Assembly (NCBI GenBank): GCA_024681795.1
Contig: JAILAD010000064.1
Span: 1-61,643, forward strand
Reading direction: 5' to 3'
Source: Lachnospiraceae bacterium
Lineage (GTDB): Bacteria > Bacillota > Clostridia > Lachnospirales > Lachnospiraceae
DNA length: 61,643 nucleotides
Shown here in pieces: positions 18,679 through 27,976 of this stretch. A program made the position numbers and the translations under genes. A model generated the notes under the pieces. The model saw only the letters and a program-made list of their open reading frames with translations. It was not told where the DNA came from and made no database searches. Each line of letters starts with the position of its first letter. The stretch's first letter is position 1.

Positions 18679-18864
18679 CTACCAACTGGATTTCTTAACG
18701 CCGGGAATCTCGCCCTTGTATGCAAGTTCTCTGAAACAGATACGGCAGATACCGTATTTTCTTAAGTATGCATGAGGACGTCCGCAGATTCTGCAACGAT
18801 TGTACTCTCTTACAGAAAACTTCGGGGTGCGTTTCTGTTTGATCTTCATAGACGTTTTAGCCAT
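18679..18864 (-). CDS. rpsN: 30S ribosomal protein S14, zinc (type Z) form
   Basis: 61 residues with two CxxC pairs (CRIC and CRIC) forming a zinc ribbon. This is the short zinc-dependent S14 of Gram-positives, often written rpsZ or rpsN1. It lies between rplE and rpsH. Confidence 0.96.
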   Translation of the reverse strand: MAKTSMKIKQKRTPKFSVREYNRCRICGRPHAYLRKYGICRICFRELAYKGEIPGVKKSSW

Positions 18865-18894
18865 GAAATATTACCTCCTTATTAATGTCCCTGT

Positions 18895-19434
18895 TTACTT
18901 TGCAAACGGCATGTTGAAAAGTCTGAGTAACTCACGTGCTTCCTCATCGGTCTTAGCGGTGGTTACGAAGATAACATCCATACCTCTAACTTTGTCTACT
19001 TTGTCATACTCGATTTCAGGGAAAATTAACTGCTCTTTGATACCAAGTGCATAATTTCCTCTTCCGTCAAACGCATTGGGATTTACGCCTCTGAAGTCAC
19101 GTACACGAGGCAATGCCAGGTTTACAAGACGATCTAAAAATTCATACATCTTGTCACCTCTTAAGGTAACCTTGCATCCAATGTTCATTCCTTCTCTGAT
19201 TTTGAAGTTCGCGATGGAACCTTTCGCCTTGGTAAGAACTGCTTTCTGACCGGTAATGGTCTCAAGATCCTTAACAGCGGACTCCAAAGCCTTTGCATTT
19301 TCTTTTGCTTCACCGACACCCATATTGATTACAATCTTATCAAGCTTAGGAATTTCCATTACGTTCTTGTAACCAAACTTCTTCTGCATAGCATCAGCGA
19401 TTTCGTCTTTATATAAATCTTTCAGTCTACTCAC
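18895..19434 (-). CDS. rplE: 50S ribosomal protein L5
   Basis: 179 residues, the usual length, from a GTG at 19434 with AAGGAG nine bases before it. An in-frame GTG at 19452 would put that binding site inside the gene and is rejected. The [18 protein letters not shown] segment and the [21 protein letters not shown]-terminus identify L5, the 5S rRNA partner. Confidence 0.95.
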   Translation of the reverse strand: MSRLKDLYKDEIADAMQKKFGYKNVMEIPKLDKIVINMGVGEAKENAKALESAVKDLETITGQKAVLTKAKGSIANFKIREGMNIGCKVTLRGDKMYEFLDRLVNLALPRVRDFRGVNPNAFDGRGNYALGIKEQLIFPEIEYDKVDKVRGMDVIFVTTAKTDEEARELLRLFNMPFAK

Positions 19435-19456
19435 GTTTGTGTTCTCCTTCACTTAA

Positions 19457-19768
19457 TTAATCAATCTTTTCTCCGGTTGCCTTTGCGAAGCGAACCTTTT
19501 TGTCACCTTCCATACGGAATCCAACCCTGGTGGTCTTGCCTTTTACAACAAGCATAACGTTGGATGCATCAATGAAAGCTTCTTTCTCAATAATGCCACC
19601 GTTCGGGTTTCCTGCAGAGGGTTTGGAATGTTTCTTAACGACATTCACGCCTTCTACCTTTACCTTGCCGTCTTTGTGGCTTACTTCAAGCACTTTACCC
19701 TGCTTTCCGTTATCTGCTCCGGCAATTACCTTAACGGTATCGCCTCTTTTAATTTTCATCATAGCCAT
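19457..19768 (-). CDS. rplX: 50S ribosomal protein L24
   Basis: 103 residues from the ATG at 19768, with AGGAGG nine bases upstream; longer starts run into rplN. The KOW motif (RGDTVKVIAGADNGKQGKV) near residues 8-26 is clear. Confidence 0.96.
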   Translation of the reverse strand: MAMMKIKRGDTVKVIAGADNGKQGKVLEVSHKDGKVKVEGVNVVKKHSKPSAGNPNGGIIEKEAFIDASNVMLVVKGKTTRVGFRMEGDKKVRFAKATGEKID

Positions 19769-19781
19769 CTTGACGTACCTC

Positions 19782-20150
19782 CTATAATACTTCGGGAGCC
19801 AGGGAAACAATCTTCATATACTGTTTCTCACGAAGCTCTCTTGCTACAGGCCCAAAAATACGGGTTCCTCTCGGGGTCTTATCATCTTTGATAATAACGG
19901 CTGCGTTCTCATCAAATTTGATGTAAGAACCGTCTTTACGACGAGCACCTTTTACGGAACGAACCACAACGGCCTTTACGACGTCACCCTTCTTTACAAC
20001 ACCGCCGGGTGTTGCATCTTTAACAGAAGCGATGATTACGTCACCAATGTTTGCATATCTTCTTGTAGATCCGCCTACGACACGAATGCAAAGTAATTCT
20101 TTTGCACCGGTATTGTCAGCGACCTTCAACCTAGTTTCCTGTTGAACCAT
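19782..20150 (-). CDS. rplN: 50S ribosomal protein L14
   Basis: 122 residues, [17 protein letters not shown] start, the usual length. Upstream codons to 20177 are excluded because they lie in the rpsQ-rplN spacer and the family begins at MVQ/MIQ. Confidence 0.97.
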   Translation of the reverse strand: MVQQETRLKVADNTGAKELLCIRVVGGSTRRYANIGDVIIASVKDATPGGVVKKGDVVKAVVVRSVKGARRKDGSYIKFDENAAVIIKDDKTPRGTRIFGPVARELREKQYMKIVSLAPEVL

Positions 20151-20180
20151 GGTAATCTCCTTCCAATCGTTGGGCAAATA

Positions 20181-20435
20181 TTATTTTGCTCTTTCAATGA
20201 TTTCTGTAAGTCTCCATCTCTTATCCTTGGAGAGCGGTCTTGTTTCTACTACACGTACGGTATCGCCAATGTTGCATTCGTTCTTCTCGTCATGAGCTTT
20301 TAACTTGTAAGTTCTCTTTACGATTTTTCCGTAGAGAGGATGCTTAACATGGTTTTCTACTGCAACAACGATTGTTTTATCCATTTTATTGCTTACGACC
20401 TTACCGGTACGTACTTTTCTTAAATTTCTTTCCAC
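20181..20435 (-). CDS. rpsQ: 30S ribosomal protein S17
   Basis: 84 residues. [17 protein letters not shown] and the [20 protein letters not shown] segment are typical of S17. Confidence 0.97.
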   Translation of the reverse strand: MERNLRKVRTGKVVSNKMDKTIVVAVENHVKHPLYGKIVKRTYKLKAHDEKNECNIGDTVRVVETRPLSKDKRWRLTEIIERAK

Positions 20436-20469
20436 AGTTTTGCTCCTTTCTCAATTTGACGAATGCGTC

Positions 20470-20676
20470 TTAGGCTTCTTTTGCCTTCTCTGTGATAACG
20501 GTCTGAATTCTTGCGATATTCTTTCTTACTTCTTTAATTCTGGAAGTGTTATCCAACTGATTGGTAGCATTCTGAAATCTCAAATTGAAAAGTTCTTTCT
20601 TTGCATCAACTAAAGCCTGATTTAAATCTTCAGTGGATTTCGCTTTTAAATCTTCAACATACTTATTAGTCTTCAT
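20470..20676 (-). CDS. rpmC: 50S ribosomal protein L29
   Basis: 68 residues, helical, with ELFNLRFQ in the centre. L29 borders the peptide exit tunnel and binds trigger factor and SRP. Its start overlaps the end of rplP by 11 bases. Confidence 0.96.
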   Translation of the reverse strand: MKTNKYVEDLKAKSTEDLNQALVDAKKELFNLRFQNATNQLDNTSRIKEVRKNIARIQTVITEKAKEA

Positions 20677-21103
20677 TCTTTACACCGCCTTCCAAATCAG
20701 CCTTAGAAACAATCTTGCACTTGCAAGGAAGTTTGTGGGATGCAAGACGTAATGCTTCCTTTGCAATCTCTTCGCTTACACCGGAGATTTCAAACATTAC
20801 GCGTCCGGGTTTTACAACCGCTACCCAGTACTCAACGGTTCCTTTACCGGAACCCATACGTGTTTCAGCAGGTTTCGTAGTGATGGGCTTATCAGGGAAG
20901 ATCTTGATCCAAACCTGACCGCCACGCTTAATATAACGGGTCATTGCAACACGGGCTGCCTCAATTTGATTGGACTTAATCCAGCAGGGTTCTGTTGCTA
21001 CAAGTCCGAATTCACCGTAACTGATGGTATTTCCACGAAGCGCCTTTCCGGTCATGGTACCGCGGAACTGTTTACGACGCTTTACTCTTTTCGGCATTAA
21101 CAT
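20666..21103 (-). CDS. rplP: 50S ribosomal protein L16
   Basis: 145 residues, [15 protein letters not shown] start. The ATG overlaps the rpsC stop by one base (TAATG) and its GGGGGAG binding site lies within rpsC. L16 organises the tRNA-binding region of the 50S subunit. Confidence 0.97.
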   Translation of the reverse strand: MLMPKRVKRRKQFRGTMTGKALRGNTISYGEFGLVATEPCWIKSNQIEAARVAMTRYIKRGGQVWIKIFPDKPITTKPAETRMGSGKGTVEYWVAVVKPGRVMFEISGVSEEIAKEALRLASHKLPCKCKIVSKADLEGGVKNED

Positions 21104-21759
21104 TATTTATCTCCCCCTTCCTTTTCTTCTTTGGTAGGAAGGATTTCACCTTTGTAAATCCATACCTTAACACCAAGTTTTCCGTAGGTGGTATCTGCTT
21201 CCGCAAAACCGTAATCAATGTCGGCACGAAGTGTCTGAAGAGGAATGGTTCCGTCGCTGTATGTTTCGGAACGAGCCATATCGGCACCGCCCAAACGTCC
21301 GGAAACGGAAGTTTTGATTCCGAGTGCACCGCTCTTCATGGTTCTGCCCATGCAGGACTTCATTGCTCTACGGAAGGATACACGGTTCTCAAGCTGTGCT
21401 GCAATGTTCTCTGCTACAAGCTGAGCATCCTTATCCGGTTTCTTAATCTCTTCCACGTCAACGGTTACGTTCTTGCCGGTCATTTTCTGAAGTTCCTTCT
21501 TGGTAACTTCAACGTCTGCACCGCCCTTACCGATTACTACACCGGGCTTTGCAGTGTAAACTTTAACTTTCACCTTATTGGAAGATCTCTCAATTGTGAT
21601 GTCGCTTACACCGGCCTGAAATAATTTCTTCTTTAAATATTTTCTGATGTTGTAGTCTTCAACTAAATTGTCTGCGAAATCAGAATCTGCATACCAGGTA
21701 GAACTCCAATCCTTGATCACGCCTACTCTTATTCCATGAGGATTAACTTTCTGTCCCAT
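21103..21759 (-). CDS. rpsC: 30S ribosomal protein S3
   Basis: 218 residues. [14 protein letters not shown] start, KH domain with [10 protein letters not shown], and the C-terminal [11 protein letters not shown]3 forms part of the mRNA entry helicase. Confidence 0.97.
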   Translation of the reverse strand: MGQKVNPHGIRVGVIKDWSSTWYADSDFADNLVEDYNIRKYLKKKLFQAGVSDITIERSSNKVKVKVYTAKPGVVIGKGGADVEVTKKELQKMTGKNVTVDVEEIKKPDKDAQLVAENIAAQLENRVSFRRAMKSCMGRTMKSGALGIKTSVSGRLGGADMARSETYSDGTIPLQTLRADIDYGFAEADTTYGKLGVKVWIYKGEILPTKEEKEGGDK

Positions 21760-21768
21760 ATTTTCCTC

Positions 21769-22170
21769 CTATCTCTCGTCAAGCACGATGGTAATGTTGC
21801 TCATTCTCTTCTCGATTCTGTAAGCTCTACCCTGTGCCCTCGGTCTGATTCTCTTCATTGTCGGTCCCTTATCTGCGTAGCAGGCTGCAACGTAAAGCTT
21901 GTCAGCGCTCATACCGTTGTTGTTCTCTGCATTCGCAATTGCGGACTGCAATAATTTTTTGATAATGCTTGAAGCATATCTGGGATTGTACTCAAGGATT
22001 GCAAGTGCGGTCTGCACGTCTTTTCCTCTGATTGCATCCAATACAAAGCATGCTTTCTGAACAGAAACTCTTGCATAAGATAACTTAGCACTGGGTCTTG
22101 TTTCCTTCTGGCTTGCATTTCTCTCACGTTTGTATTTGGATCTGCTTAACTGCTTTTCATTTACTTCCAT
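21769..22170 (-). CDS. rplV: 50S ribosomal protein L22
   Basis: 133 residues, about 20 longer than usual because of a basic N-terminal extension before AKLSYARVSVQKA. The long hairpin that lines the exit tunnel ends in RAQGRAYRIEKRMSNITIVL. An AAGGAGG site supports the start at 22170. Confidence 0.96.
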   Translation of the reverse strand: MEVNEKQLSRSKYKRERNASQKETRPSAKLSYARVSVQKACFVLDAIRGKDVQTALAILEYNPRYASSIIKKLLQSAIANAENNNGMSADKLYVAACYADKGPTMKRIRPRAQGRAYRIEKRMSNITIVLDER

Positions 22171-22195
22171 TTGGAAAACCTCCTTTCAAGTTATC

Positions 22196-22477
22196 TTATT
22201 TCACTTTGGACTTCTTCTCGTCTTTGCCGTGTCCTCTGAAGGTTCTTGTGGCAACGAACTCGCCGAGCTTATGTCCAACCATATCTTCTGTTACATATAC
22301 AGGCACATGCTTTCTTCCGTCATGAACCGCAATCGTATGTCCTACAAAGGAAGGAAAGATTGTGGATCTGCGGGACCAAGTCTTGATAACCTGCTTATTT
22401 CCAGCTGCATTCATTTCGTCAACCTTCTTAAGAAGGGATGCATCTGCAAAAGGTCCTTTTTTCAATGATCTAGCCAT
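22196..22477 (-). CDS. rpsS: 30S ribosomal protein S19
   Basis: 93 residues. [12 protein letters not shown] start and [20 protein letters not shown] core are diagnostic. S19 lies in the head of the 30S subunit next to S13. Confidence 0.97.
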   Translation of the reverse strand: MARSLKKGPFADASLLKKVDEMNAAGNKQVIKTWSRRSTIFPSFVGHTIAVHDGRKHVPVYVTEDMVGHKLGEFVATRTFRGHGKDEKKSKVK

Positions 22478-22497
22478 TTGTTTTTTTCCTCCTAATC

Positions 22498-23340
22498 CTA
22501 CTTAATACCGCGTCCGTCTCTTCTTCTTACGATGAGCTTGTTAGACTGTTTTTTCTTCTTACGTGTCTTCAAGCCCAAAGCGGGTTTGCCCCAAGGTGTG
22601 CAAGGACCGGGACGTCCGATACCTGCTTTTCCTTCACCACCACCGTGAGGATGGTCGTTGGGGTTCATTACGGAACCGCGGACTGTAGGTCTGATACCCA
22701 TATGGCGCTTACGACCTGCTTTTCCGATATTGATCAGGTTGTGATCAACGTTCCCTACTACACCGATCGTAGCTCTGCATCCTAAAGGAACCATTCTCAT
22801 TTCTCCGGAAGGAAGACGAAGTGTTGCATACTTTCCTTCCTTTGCCATAAGCTGTGCAGAGTTTCCTGCGGAACGAACAAGCTGTCCGCCTTTTCCCAAA
22901 TGGAGCTCAATGTTGTGTACCTGAGTACCTACGGGAATCAGTTCAAGAGGAAGGCAGTTACCGATTCTTACTTCGGCTTCCGGTCCGTTCATAACTTTCA
23001 TTCCGTCCTTAAGACCTTCGGGAGCAAGGATGTATGCCTTCTCGCCGTCTGCATAAGTGATAAGTGCGATATTTGCGGTTCTGTTCGGATCATATTCGAT
23101 ACCGCTTACTACTGCAGGAATACCGTCTTTATATCTCTTGAAATCTACGATTCTGTATTTCTTTCTGTTTCCGCCACCGCGATGTCTTACAGTGATTTTA
23201 CCCTGATTGTTACGTCCGGCATTCTTTGCGAGTGAAACGACCAAAGATTTCTCGGGAGTCTTCTTGGTAATTTCAGAGAAGTCGGAACCCGTCATATTTC
23301 TTCTGGACGGTGTATAGGGATTATATGATTTAATACCCAT
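22498..23340 (-). CDS. rplB: 50S ribosomal protein L2
   Basis: 280 residues. The C-terminal [17 protein letters not shown] loop near the peptidyl transferase centre is present. L2 is needed for subunit association and peptide-bond formation. Confidence 0.97.
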   Translation of the reverse strand: MGIKSYNPYTPSRRNMTGSDFSEITKKTPEKSLVVSLAKNAGRNNQGKITVRHRGGGNRKKYRIVDFKRYKDGIPAVVSGIEYDPNRTANIALITYADGEKAYILAPEGLKDGMKVMNGPEAEVRIGNCLPLELIPVGTQVHNIELHLGKGGQLVRSAGNSAQLMAKEGKYATLRLPSGEMRMVPLGCRATIGVVGNVDHNLINIGKAGRKRHMGIRPTVRGSVMNPNDHPHGGGEGKAGIGRPGPCTPWGKPALGLKTRKKKKQSNKLIVRRRDGRGIK

Positions 23341-23414
23341 TGTTCTATCTCCTTTTCTTAACTTTATTTATCATCATGCTTCATTGCATATAGTTGAGAC
23401 GTTCTTTGAATCCT

Positions 23415-23714
23415 TTAGATTCCGGAGAACAGCTCGATATCCTTGCTGTCTTCCGTTAAAGTAACAATTGCTTTCTTCGTCTCTGCGGTTTTTCCGTAAA
23501 CATTGCCGCGGCGTTTGTTCTTGCCTTCGCAGTTCATGGTGTTTACTTTCTTTACGATTGTTCCCGGGAACATCTTCTCTACCGCATCTTTAATCTGAGT
23601 CTTGCTGGACTGTTTGCTAACTAAGAATGTGTATTTCTTCTCTCCCATTCCGGCCATACTCTTTTCGGTAACTACCGGCTTAAGGATTACGTCATAGTAT
23701 TGAATGTCTGCCAT
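23415..23714 (-). CDS. rplW: 50S ribosomal protein L23
   Basis: 99 residues. DVILKPVVTEKSMAG start and the VNTMNCEGKNKRRG loop are typical. L23 is the docking site for trigger factor and SRP at the exit tunnel. Its ATG overlaps the rplD stop by one base; a 74-nt spacer separates it from rplB. Confidence 0.96.
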   Translation of the reverse strand: MADIQYYDVILKPVVTEKSMAGMGEKKYTFLVSKQSSKTQIKDAVEKMFPGTIVKKVNTMNCEGKNKRRGNVYGKTAETKKAIVTLTEDSKDIELFSGI

Positions 23715-24334
23715 TATGCGTACACCTCCTCGATCTTGGAAACAGCATCCTTTGTAAGAACTACGGTGTTTGCATTCATAATGTCATATACATTGATGTT
23801 TGTGCATACAGCAGTTTTTGCATCGGGAATGTTTCTTGCGGAAAGAACAACGTTCTTGTCATTCTCGTTAATAACCACATATGCCTTTGTAGCTTTTAAA
23901 TTTGTAAGCACTTCGGCAAATTTCTTTGTTTTGATTTCGTCAAGCTTAAGTTCATCAAGTACTACCAGTTTTCCGTCGGCTACCTTGCTCGTAAGAGCGG
24001 ACTTAAGTGCGATTCTCTTTTCTTTCTTGTTTAATTTAAAGGAATATTCTCTCGGAGTGGGAGCAAAAACCACACCACCGTGTGTCCACTGAGGGGATCT
24101 CGTTGAACCCTGTCTTGCATGACCGGTTCCTTTCTGTCTCCAAGGCTTTCTTCCGCCGCCGGACACCTCTGCTCTGGTTTTTGCTTTCTGTGTGCCCTGA
24201 CGCATATTTGCAAGGTGCTGTACAACAGCCAAGTGAACAAGATGCTCGTTTACTTCAATGCCGAAAATCGCATCGTTTAAGTCAAGCTTGCCAACTTCCT
24301 TGCCTTCCATATTATAAACAGATACCTGTGCCAT
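23714..24334 (-). CDS. rplD: 50S ribosomal protein L4
   Basis: 206 residues. The extended tunnel loop GGRKPWRQKGTGHARQGSTR is present. L4 represses the S10 operon in E. coli and is a regulator in some Firmicutes, which makes it a natural candidate ligand for the structured leader upstream of rpsJ here. Confidence 0.97.
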   Translation of the reverse strand: MAQVSVYNMEGKEVGKLDLNDAIFGIEVNEHLVHLAVVQHLANMRQGTQKAKTRAEVSGGGRKPWRQKGTGHARQGSTRSPQWTHGGVVFAPTPREYSFKLNKKEKRIALKSALTSKVADGKLVVLDELKLDEIKTKKFAEVLTNLKATKAYVVINENDKNVVLSARNIPDAKTAVCTNINVYDIMNANTVVLTKDAVSKIEEVYA

Positions 24335-24358
24335 CTGTATGTTCCTCCTTCCTTGCGA

Positions 24359-25042
24359 TTATGCTTCTGCCTTTGTTGTCTCTTTGATGGTAACTAAGGC
24401 TTTCTTAGGTCCGGGTACTGCACCCTTTACTAAAAGAAGATTCTTTTCAGCATCTACTCTTACAACCTCAAGATTTCTTACGGTAGCTTTCTTGCCACCC
24501 ATCTGTCCGGGCATTCCTTTTCCTTTGAATACTCGGCTCGGGGATGAACATGCACCGTTGGAACCCTGATGACGATGGAATTTGGAACCATGTTTCATCG
24601 GTCCTCTGTGCTGACCAAGTCTCTTAATCGCACCCTGGAATCCTTTTCCTTTGGTGATTGCAGTTGCATCAATCTTGTCGCCCTGCTCGAAAATGTCTGC
24701 TTTGATTTCCTGTCCGAGTTCATATTCGGAGCTGTTCTCAAATCTGAATTCACGAACATATCTCTTGGATGTGGTGTTTGCTTTCTTGAAGTGTCCCTGC
24801 ATAGCCTTTCCTACGCCGTGCACATGGATTACTTCCTTGCTTCCTTTTGCATCCTTGTTTGTGATTCTGTCCTTCTTGTCTACAAAACCAACCTGGATTG
24901 CTTCGTAACCGTCATTCTCAACCGTCTTGGTCTGGGTTACTACGCAGGGGCCGGCCTGAAGTACCGTTACGGGAATGAGTGTTCCGTCTTCAGCGAAGAT
25001 CTGAGTCATTCCAACCTTTGTAGCTAAAATCGCTTTCTTCAT
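24359..25042 (-). CDS. rplC: 50S ribosomal protein L3
   Basis: 227 residues. [18 protein letters not shown] start and the [20 protein letters not shown] loop are diagnostic; it is slightly longer than usual at both the middle and C-terminus. L3 starts 50S assembly. Confidence 0.97.
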   Translation of the reverse strand: MKKAILATKVGMTQIFAEDGTLIPVTVLQAGPCVVTQTKTVENDGYEAIQVGFVDKKDRITNKDAKGSKEVIHVHGVGKAMQGHFKKANTTSKRYVREFRFENSSEYELGQEIKADIFEQGDKIDATAITKGKGFQGAIKRLGQHRGPMKHGSKFHRHQGSNGACSSPSRVFKGKGMPGQMGGKKATVRNLEVVRVDAEKNLLLVKGAVPGPKKALVTIKETTKAEA

Positions 25043-25131
25043 TTCTTTCCCTCCTTATTTCTACTACAGCGGCATCTTAAGTAAAGTCGGATGCATACTA
25101 GTTGTAGAAGGTAATTATTTATAGTGACTGA

Positions 25132-25446
25132 TTACATCATTTTTACATTAATGAAAACGCCTGCGGGCATTTCATTGTTTTTCATAGCTTCCATCACGCT
25201 CTCATTCGGATCGAAGATGTCGATGAGTCTCTTGTGAGTTCTCTGTTCGAACTGCTCTCTGGAATCTTTGTACTTATGTACGGCACGGATAATGGTAACT
25301 ACTTCCTTTTTGGTAGGAAGGGGAACCGGTCCGCTCACCTTTGCACCGTTCTTCTTTGCAAGGTCGATGATCTTCTTTGCAGATGCATCTACCGTTTTGT
25401 GATCATAAGCCTTGAGTGTGATTCTCATAACCTGATTTTTTGCCAT
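25132..25446 (-). CDS. rpsJ: 30S ribosomal protein S10
   Basis: 104 residues. [19 protein letters not shown] and [16 protein letters not shown] identify S10. It is the first gene of the superoperon, with AAGGAGG upstream. In addition to its ribosomal role S10 pairs with NusB in antitermination. Confidence 0.97.
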   Translation of the reverse strand: MAKNQVMRITLKAYDHKTVDASAKKIIDLAKKNGAKVSGPVPLPTKKEVVTIIRAVHKYKDSREQFEQRTHKRLIDIFDPNESVMEAMKNNEMPAGVFINVKMM

Positions 25447-25720
25447 AAAAAAAGTCGCCTCCTTTTCGCACTTTTAAAATTCAAGTGAGACAAGCGGTGA
25501 CTGTACACTCTCCCGTGTGTGTCCCAAATCGATACGTTACTTAAGAATTAATCCGACCTCGTATCAGTTCAGGTCTTGCACGTCGTTTCTGCATTTCGCA
25601 GACTAAAATGTTTTGTACAGTGACTTGTCGCCAGTATCTTGACTTGACATTCGCTCCTCGCAAAAACCTGCGGGTGAAACCCACAGCAACCTTGCGGATC
25701 ATCACTATCATGCCACAGCA
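25447..25720 (-). promoter_or_regulatory. Structured leader of the S10 superoperon
   Basis: About 274 nt of transcribed leader precede rpsJ. A long-range stem is visible: GACAAG (25489-25494) with CTTGTC (25624-25629) and CTGTAC (25501-25506) with GTACAG (25615-25620). It encloses three local hairpins, including TCTGC/GCAGA, GACCT/AGGTC and an alternative GATACG/CGTATC. Nearer the promoter a CTGTGGGT/ACCCGCAG hairpin occurs. S10 leaders respond to L4 in E. coli and some Bacillales; that this one does so is inference. The stretch 25756-25943 upstream of the promoter shows nothing. Confidence 0.6.
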
Positions 25721-25726
25721 TTTGCT

Positions 25727-25755
25727 ATTCTATCGCAATTTCCCGTACATTGCAA
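25727..25755 (-). promoter_or_regulatory. Promoter of the S10-spc-alpha superoperon
   Basis: Minus strand TTGCAA (25750-25755), 17-nt spacer, TAGAAT (25727-25732). Confidence 0.8.
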
Positions 25756-25943
25756 GTATTTTTTTCGGGATTTTTCATAAAATTTTCAAATTGGTGTTGT
25801 ATAAAATCACAAACTACCATATATAGTGCACCTTGAATCCATCCGTACAATTCGGAAAAATACCGTCCGGGCGGCCCGCATCATGCCTTTACGGGTTACG
25901 CAGAGAGAATATTCAATCGCGGGCGTTCGGATTCCCATACCCC

Positions 25944-25979
25944 GTAAAATGAAAAACAGGGAAGACATTGTCTTCCCTG
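25944..25979 (-). terminator. Intrinsic terminator of the small DUF4190 gene
   Basis: CAGGGAAGAC (25957-25966) and GTCTTCCCTG (25970-25979) form a perfect 10-bp stem with a three-base loop, followed on the minus strand by TTTTTCATTTT. It insulates the S10 promoter from upstream transcription. Confidence 0.85.
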
Positions 25980-26002
25980 CGATTCTTTTTCCTTACCGGA
26001 TA

Positions 26003-26272
26003 TTAAAAGTTTGCATTCTGTAATACTGTTGATAAAACTCCGGATGCCGTCGTGATGATACTTGCAACAACGCAGAGAACCAGGCTGACAATACCGAGAA
26101 TAAAACCAATCTTTGCCTGCTTATTTTCCGGATCGTCCTTCTTAGCAAGAATTCCCAAAACAAGTGCAGCTACACCGAAAGGAAAACCGCCGCCGCAGCA
26201 GAATGCCAGTACACATCCTACAATACCGAAAATAAACGAAAGCAACGCTTTAATGTTTTTCTTTTCTTCCAT
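26003..26272 (-). CDS. Small DUF4190-like membrane protein
   Basis: 89 residues from the ATG at 26272. This ATG has GGAGG eight bases upstream, whereas an in-frame ATG at 26287 has none. Two hydrophobic hairpins (about residues 9-45 and 55-80) carry the glycine-rich FGIVG/GILGIV-type repeats of DUF4190 proteins, which are small membrane proteins of unknown role. A possible promoter (CTGACA, 16 nt, TATTAT near 26296-26323) precedes it and a strong terminator follows. A longer DUF4190 protein is encoded at 27977-28981. Confidence 0.65.
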   Translation of the reverse strand: MEEKKNIKALLSFIFGIVGCVLAFCCGGGFPFGVAALVLGILAKKDDPENKQAKIGFILGIVSLVLCVVASIITTASGVLSTVLQNANF

Positions 26273-26420
26273 TTCCACTTCCTCCATATAATATAATAAT
26301 AAGAATGATATTTAGTATGTCAGCGATTCAGTTTATTAAACCGCTGAAGTTTATTTTAATATTTTTTTCATAATTTGGCAAGAGATATTTACAAAACCGT
26401 TTTTTACGAATTACTCCGAC

Positions 26421-26449
26421 TTGTACATCCCGTTTTTTTTGTTTATGAT
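26421..26449 (+). promoter_or_regulatory. Candidate promoter of the methyltransferase gene
   Basis: TTGTAC (26421-26426), 17-nt spacer, TATGAT (26444-26449), about 100 nt before the start codon and divergent from the small DUF4190 gene. Confidence 0.45.
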
Positions 26450-26554
26450 AATAACGGATAATGAATTGCGATATGATTACGCCGTTTATTTAATGTGACT
26501 GATTTGCAGGCGTCCGCCGGATAAAACAAAACGGCGATGCCCGAAAGGAATATT

Positions 26555-27439
26555 ATGTGGATTGCCGACAACTGGAAAGATTATGAAGTTCTCGCCACCT
26601 CCGGTGGTGAAAAATTGGAGCGCTGGGGAGAATACGTGCTTGTCCGCCCTGACCCCCAGGTCATATGGAATACACCGAAACCCAATAAGGGCTGGAAAAA
26701 TTTCAACGGGCATTATCACCGTTCCTCAAAAGGAGGCGGGGAATGGGAATTCAAATCCCTCCCTGAGGAATGGGATATTTCCTATAAAGAACTGACCTTC
26801 CGCCTGAAGCCGTTCAGTTTCAAGCACACGGGGCTCTTTCCGGAGCAGGCCGTAAACTGGGACTGGTGTTCCTCTGTTATAAGGAAGAAACTGTCCGATA
26901 ATCCCGGAAAACAGTTTAAAGTACTGAATCTTTTCGCCTATACCGGAGGAGCCACTCTTTCCGCCGCCAAAGCGGGTGCGGCTGTTACCCATGTGGATGC
27001 ATCCAAAGGTATGGTTCAGTGGGCAAAAGAAAATGCCGCCGTCTCCGGTCTTTCCGAAGCACCCGTCAGATGGCTCGTTGATGACTGCGTCAAATTCGTG
27101 GAACGCGAAATACGACGTGGAAACAAATACGACGGAATCATCATGGATCCGCCCTCCTACGGCCGCGGTCCCAAAGGGGAAATCTGGAAAATCGAGGAAA
27201 GCATCTTTCCTTTTCTCGAACTGACCTCACAGTTACTCGACGATAACAGCACTTTCCTGTTAATCAATTCCTACACTACGGGGCTTCAGCCTGCCGTTCT
27301 TTCCTATATGATTAACACGGCGATTGTTCCGAAATTCGGCGGAAATGTGGAATCTTCCGAAATCGGTCTGCCCGTCAGTGACGATCATCTGGTTCTTCCC
27401 TGCGGTGCAAGCGGAAGATGGTATAAAGGTTCGGATTAA
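26555..27439 (+). CDS. Class I SAM-dependent methyltransferase, RlmI/RlmK-like
   Basis: 294 residues from the ATG at 26555, which follows AAAGGA by about five bases; the ATG 18 bases earlier lacks a site. The SAM-binding motif VLNLFAYTGGATLSAAKAGA lies near residues 124-143, an acidic end of strand 2 (VTHVDASKGM) follows, and IIMDPPSYGRGPKG near 202-215 is the catalytic-type DPPSY motif of the 23S rRNA methyltransferase family (RlmI, RlmK C-terminal domain). An N-terminal PUA domain is not evident, so the precise target base is unknown. It is monocistronic and ends at a bidirectional terminator. Confidence 0.85.
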   Translation: MWIADNWKDYEVLATSGGEKLERWGEYVLVRPDPQVIWNTPKPNKGWKNFNGHYHRSSKGGGEWEFKSLPEEWDISYKELTFRLKPFSFKHTGLFPEQAVNWDWCSSVIRKKLSDNPGKQFKVLNLFAYTGGATLSAAKAGAAVTHVDASKGMVQWAKENAAVSGLSEAPVRWLVDDCVKFVEREIRRGNKYDGIIMDPPSYGRGPKGEIWKIEESIFPFLELTSQLLDDNSTFLLINSYTTGLQPAVLSYMINTAIVPKFGGNVESSEIGLPVSDDHLVLPCGASGRWYKGSD

Positions 27440-27471
27440 AAATTCATACAGGCAAAAGCAGCATGCAGAAT

Positions 27472-27507
27472 AAAAAAAGAGAATCGCCGGAACGATTCTC
27501 TTTTCAT
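27472..27507. terminator. Bidirectional intrinsic terminator
   Basis: AAAAGAGAATCG (27475-27486) and CGATTCTCTTTT (27493-27504) form a 12-bp stem with a six-base loop and A/T runs on both sides. It serves the convergent methyltransferase (+) and DUF2752 (-) genes. Confidence 0.9.
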
Positions 27508-27526
27508 TTGCAAATTAAAGAAAACT

Positions 27527-27964
27527 CTAAAGGACGGTTAATCCGAATCCCACATATAATACATTCCGGATCACCCACTGAATCATCAAAATAATTAAAT
27601 CCGCATACACCAGTCTGGTGACCGGAAATCCGGTAAATCCGATTTTTTTCGTATGGTGGCAAAGAAATGTGTTTACCATAAATACCACGTACATTGCCAG
27701 GCTCGAAAGAACAAACGGATTGCTGAGAAAACTCTCCCAAATCCTGAGGTGTACCAGGTGATTAAATGCTCTCGTACATCCGCAGCCCGGGCAATACATA
27801 TGAAGCAGTAAAAGCATCGTACATGCGATCCGGCCGTGCGTGATTTTTTCTCCGAAAAACCAAAATACAATCGCTGCTATGGCGAAAAGGGCAATAAATA
27901 TTTTCCCGACGACATACCATGCCTCCGTCGAGTCATCCTTAAATTCTCTTACTGTTTTTTCCAT
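27527..27964 (-). CDS. DUF2752 membrane protein
   Basis: 145 residues with about four membrane segments. The CPGCGCTRAFNHL motif (about residues 58-70) is the hallmark of DUF2752, a family of unknown function often found beside DUF4190 or TM2 proteins. It lies 12 nt after the Tyr/Gly-repeat DUF4190 gene; the spacer repeats TTGTTTTAGAT twice. No strong ribosome binding site is visible. It ends the rubredoxin-DUF4190-DUF2752 unit. Confidence 0.82.
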   Translation of the reverse strand: MEKTVREFKDDSTEAWYVVGKIFIALFAIAAIVFWFFGEKITHGRIACTMLLLLHMYCPGCGCTRAFNHLVHLRIWESFLSNPFVLSSLAMYVVFMVNTFLCHHTKKIGFTGFPVTRLVYADLIILMIQWVIRNVLYVGFGLTVL

Positions 27965-27976
27965 ATCTAAAACAAT

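Noticed and set aside
19435..19452. Earlier GTG start of L5
   Set aside because: The AAGGAG site would lie within the gene; the GTG at 19434 gives the usual 179 residues.
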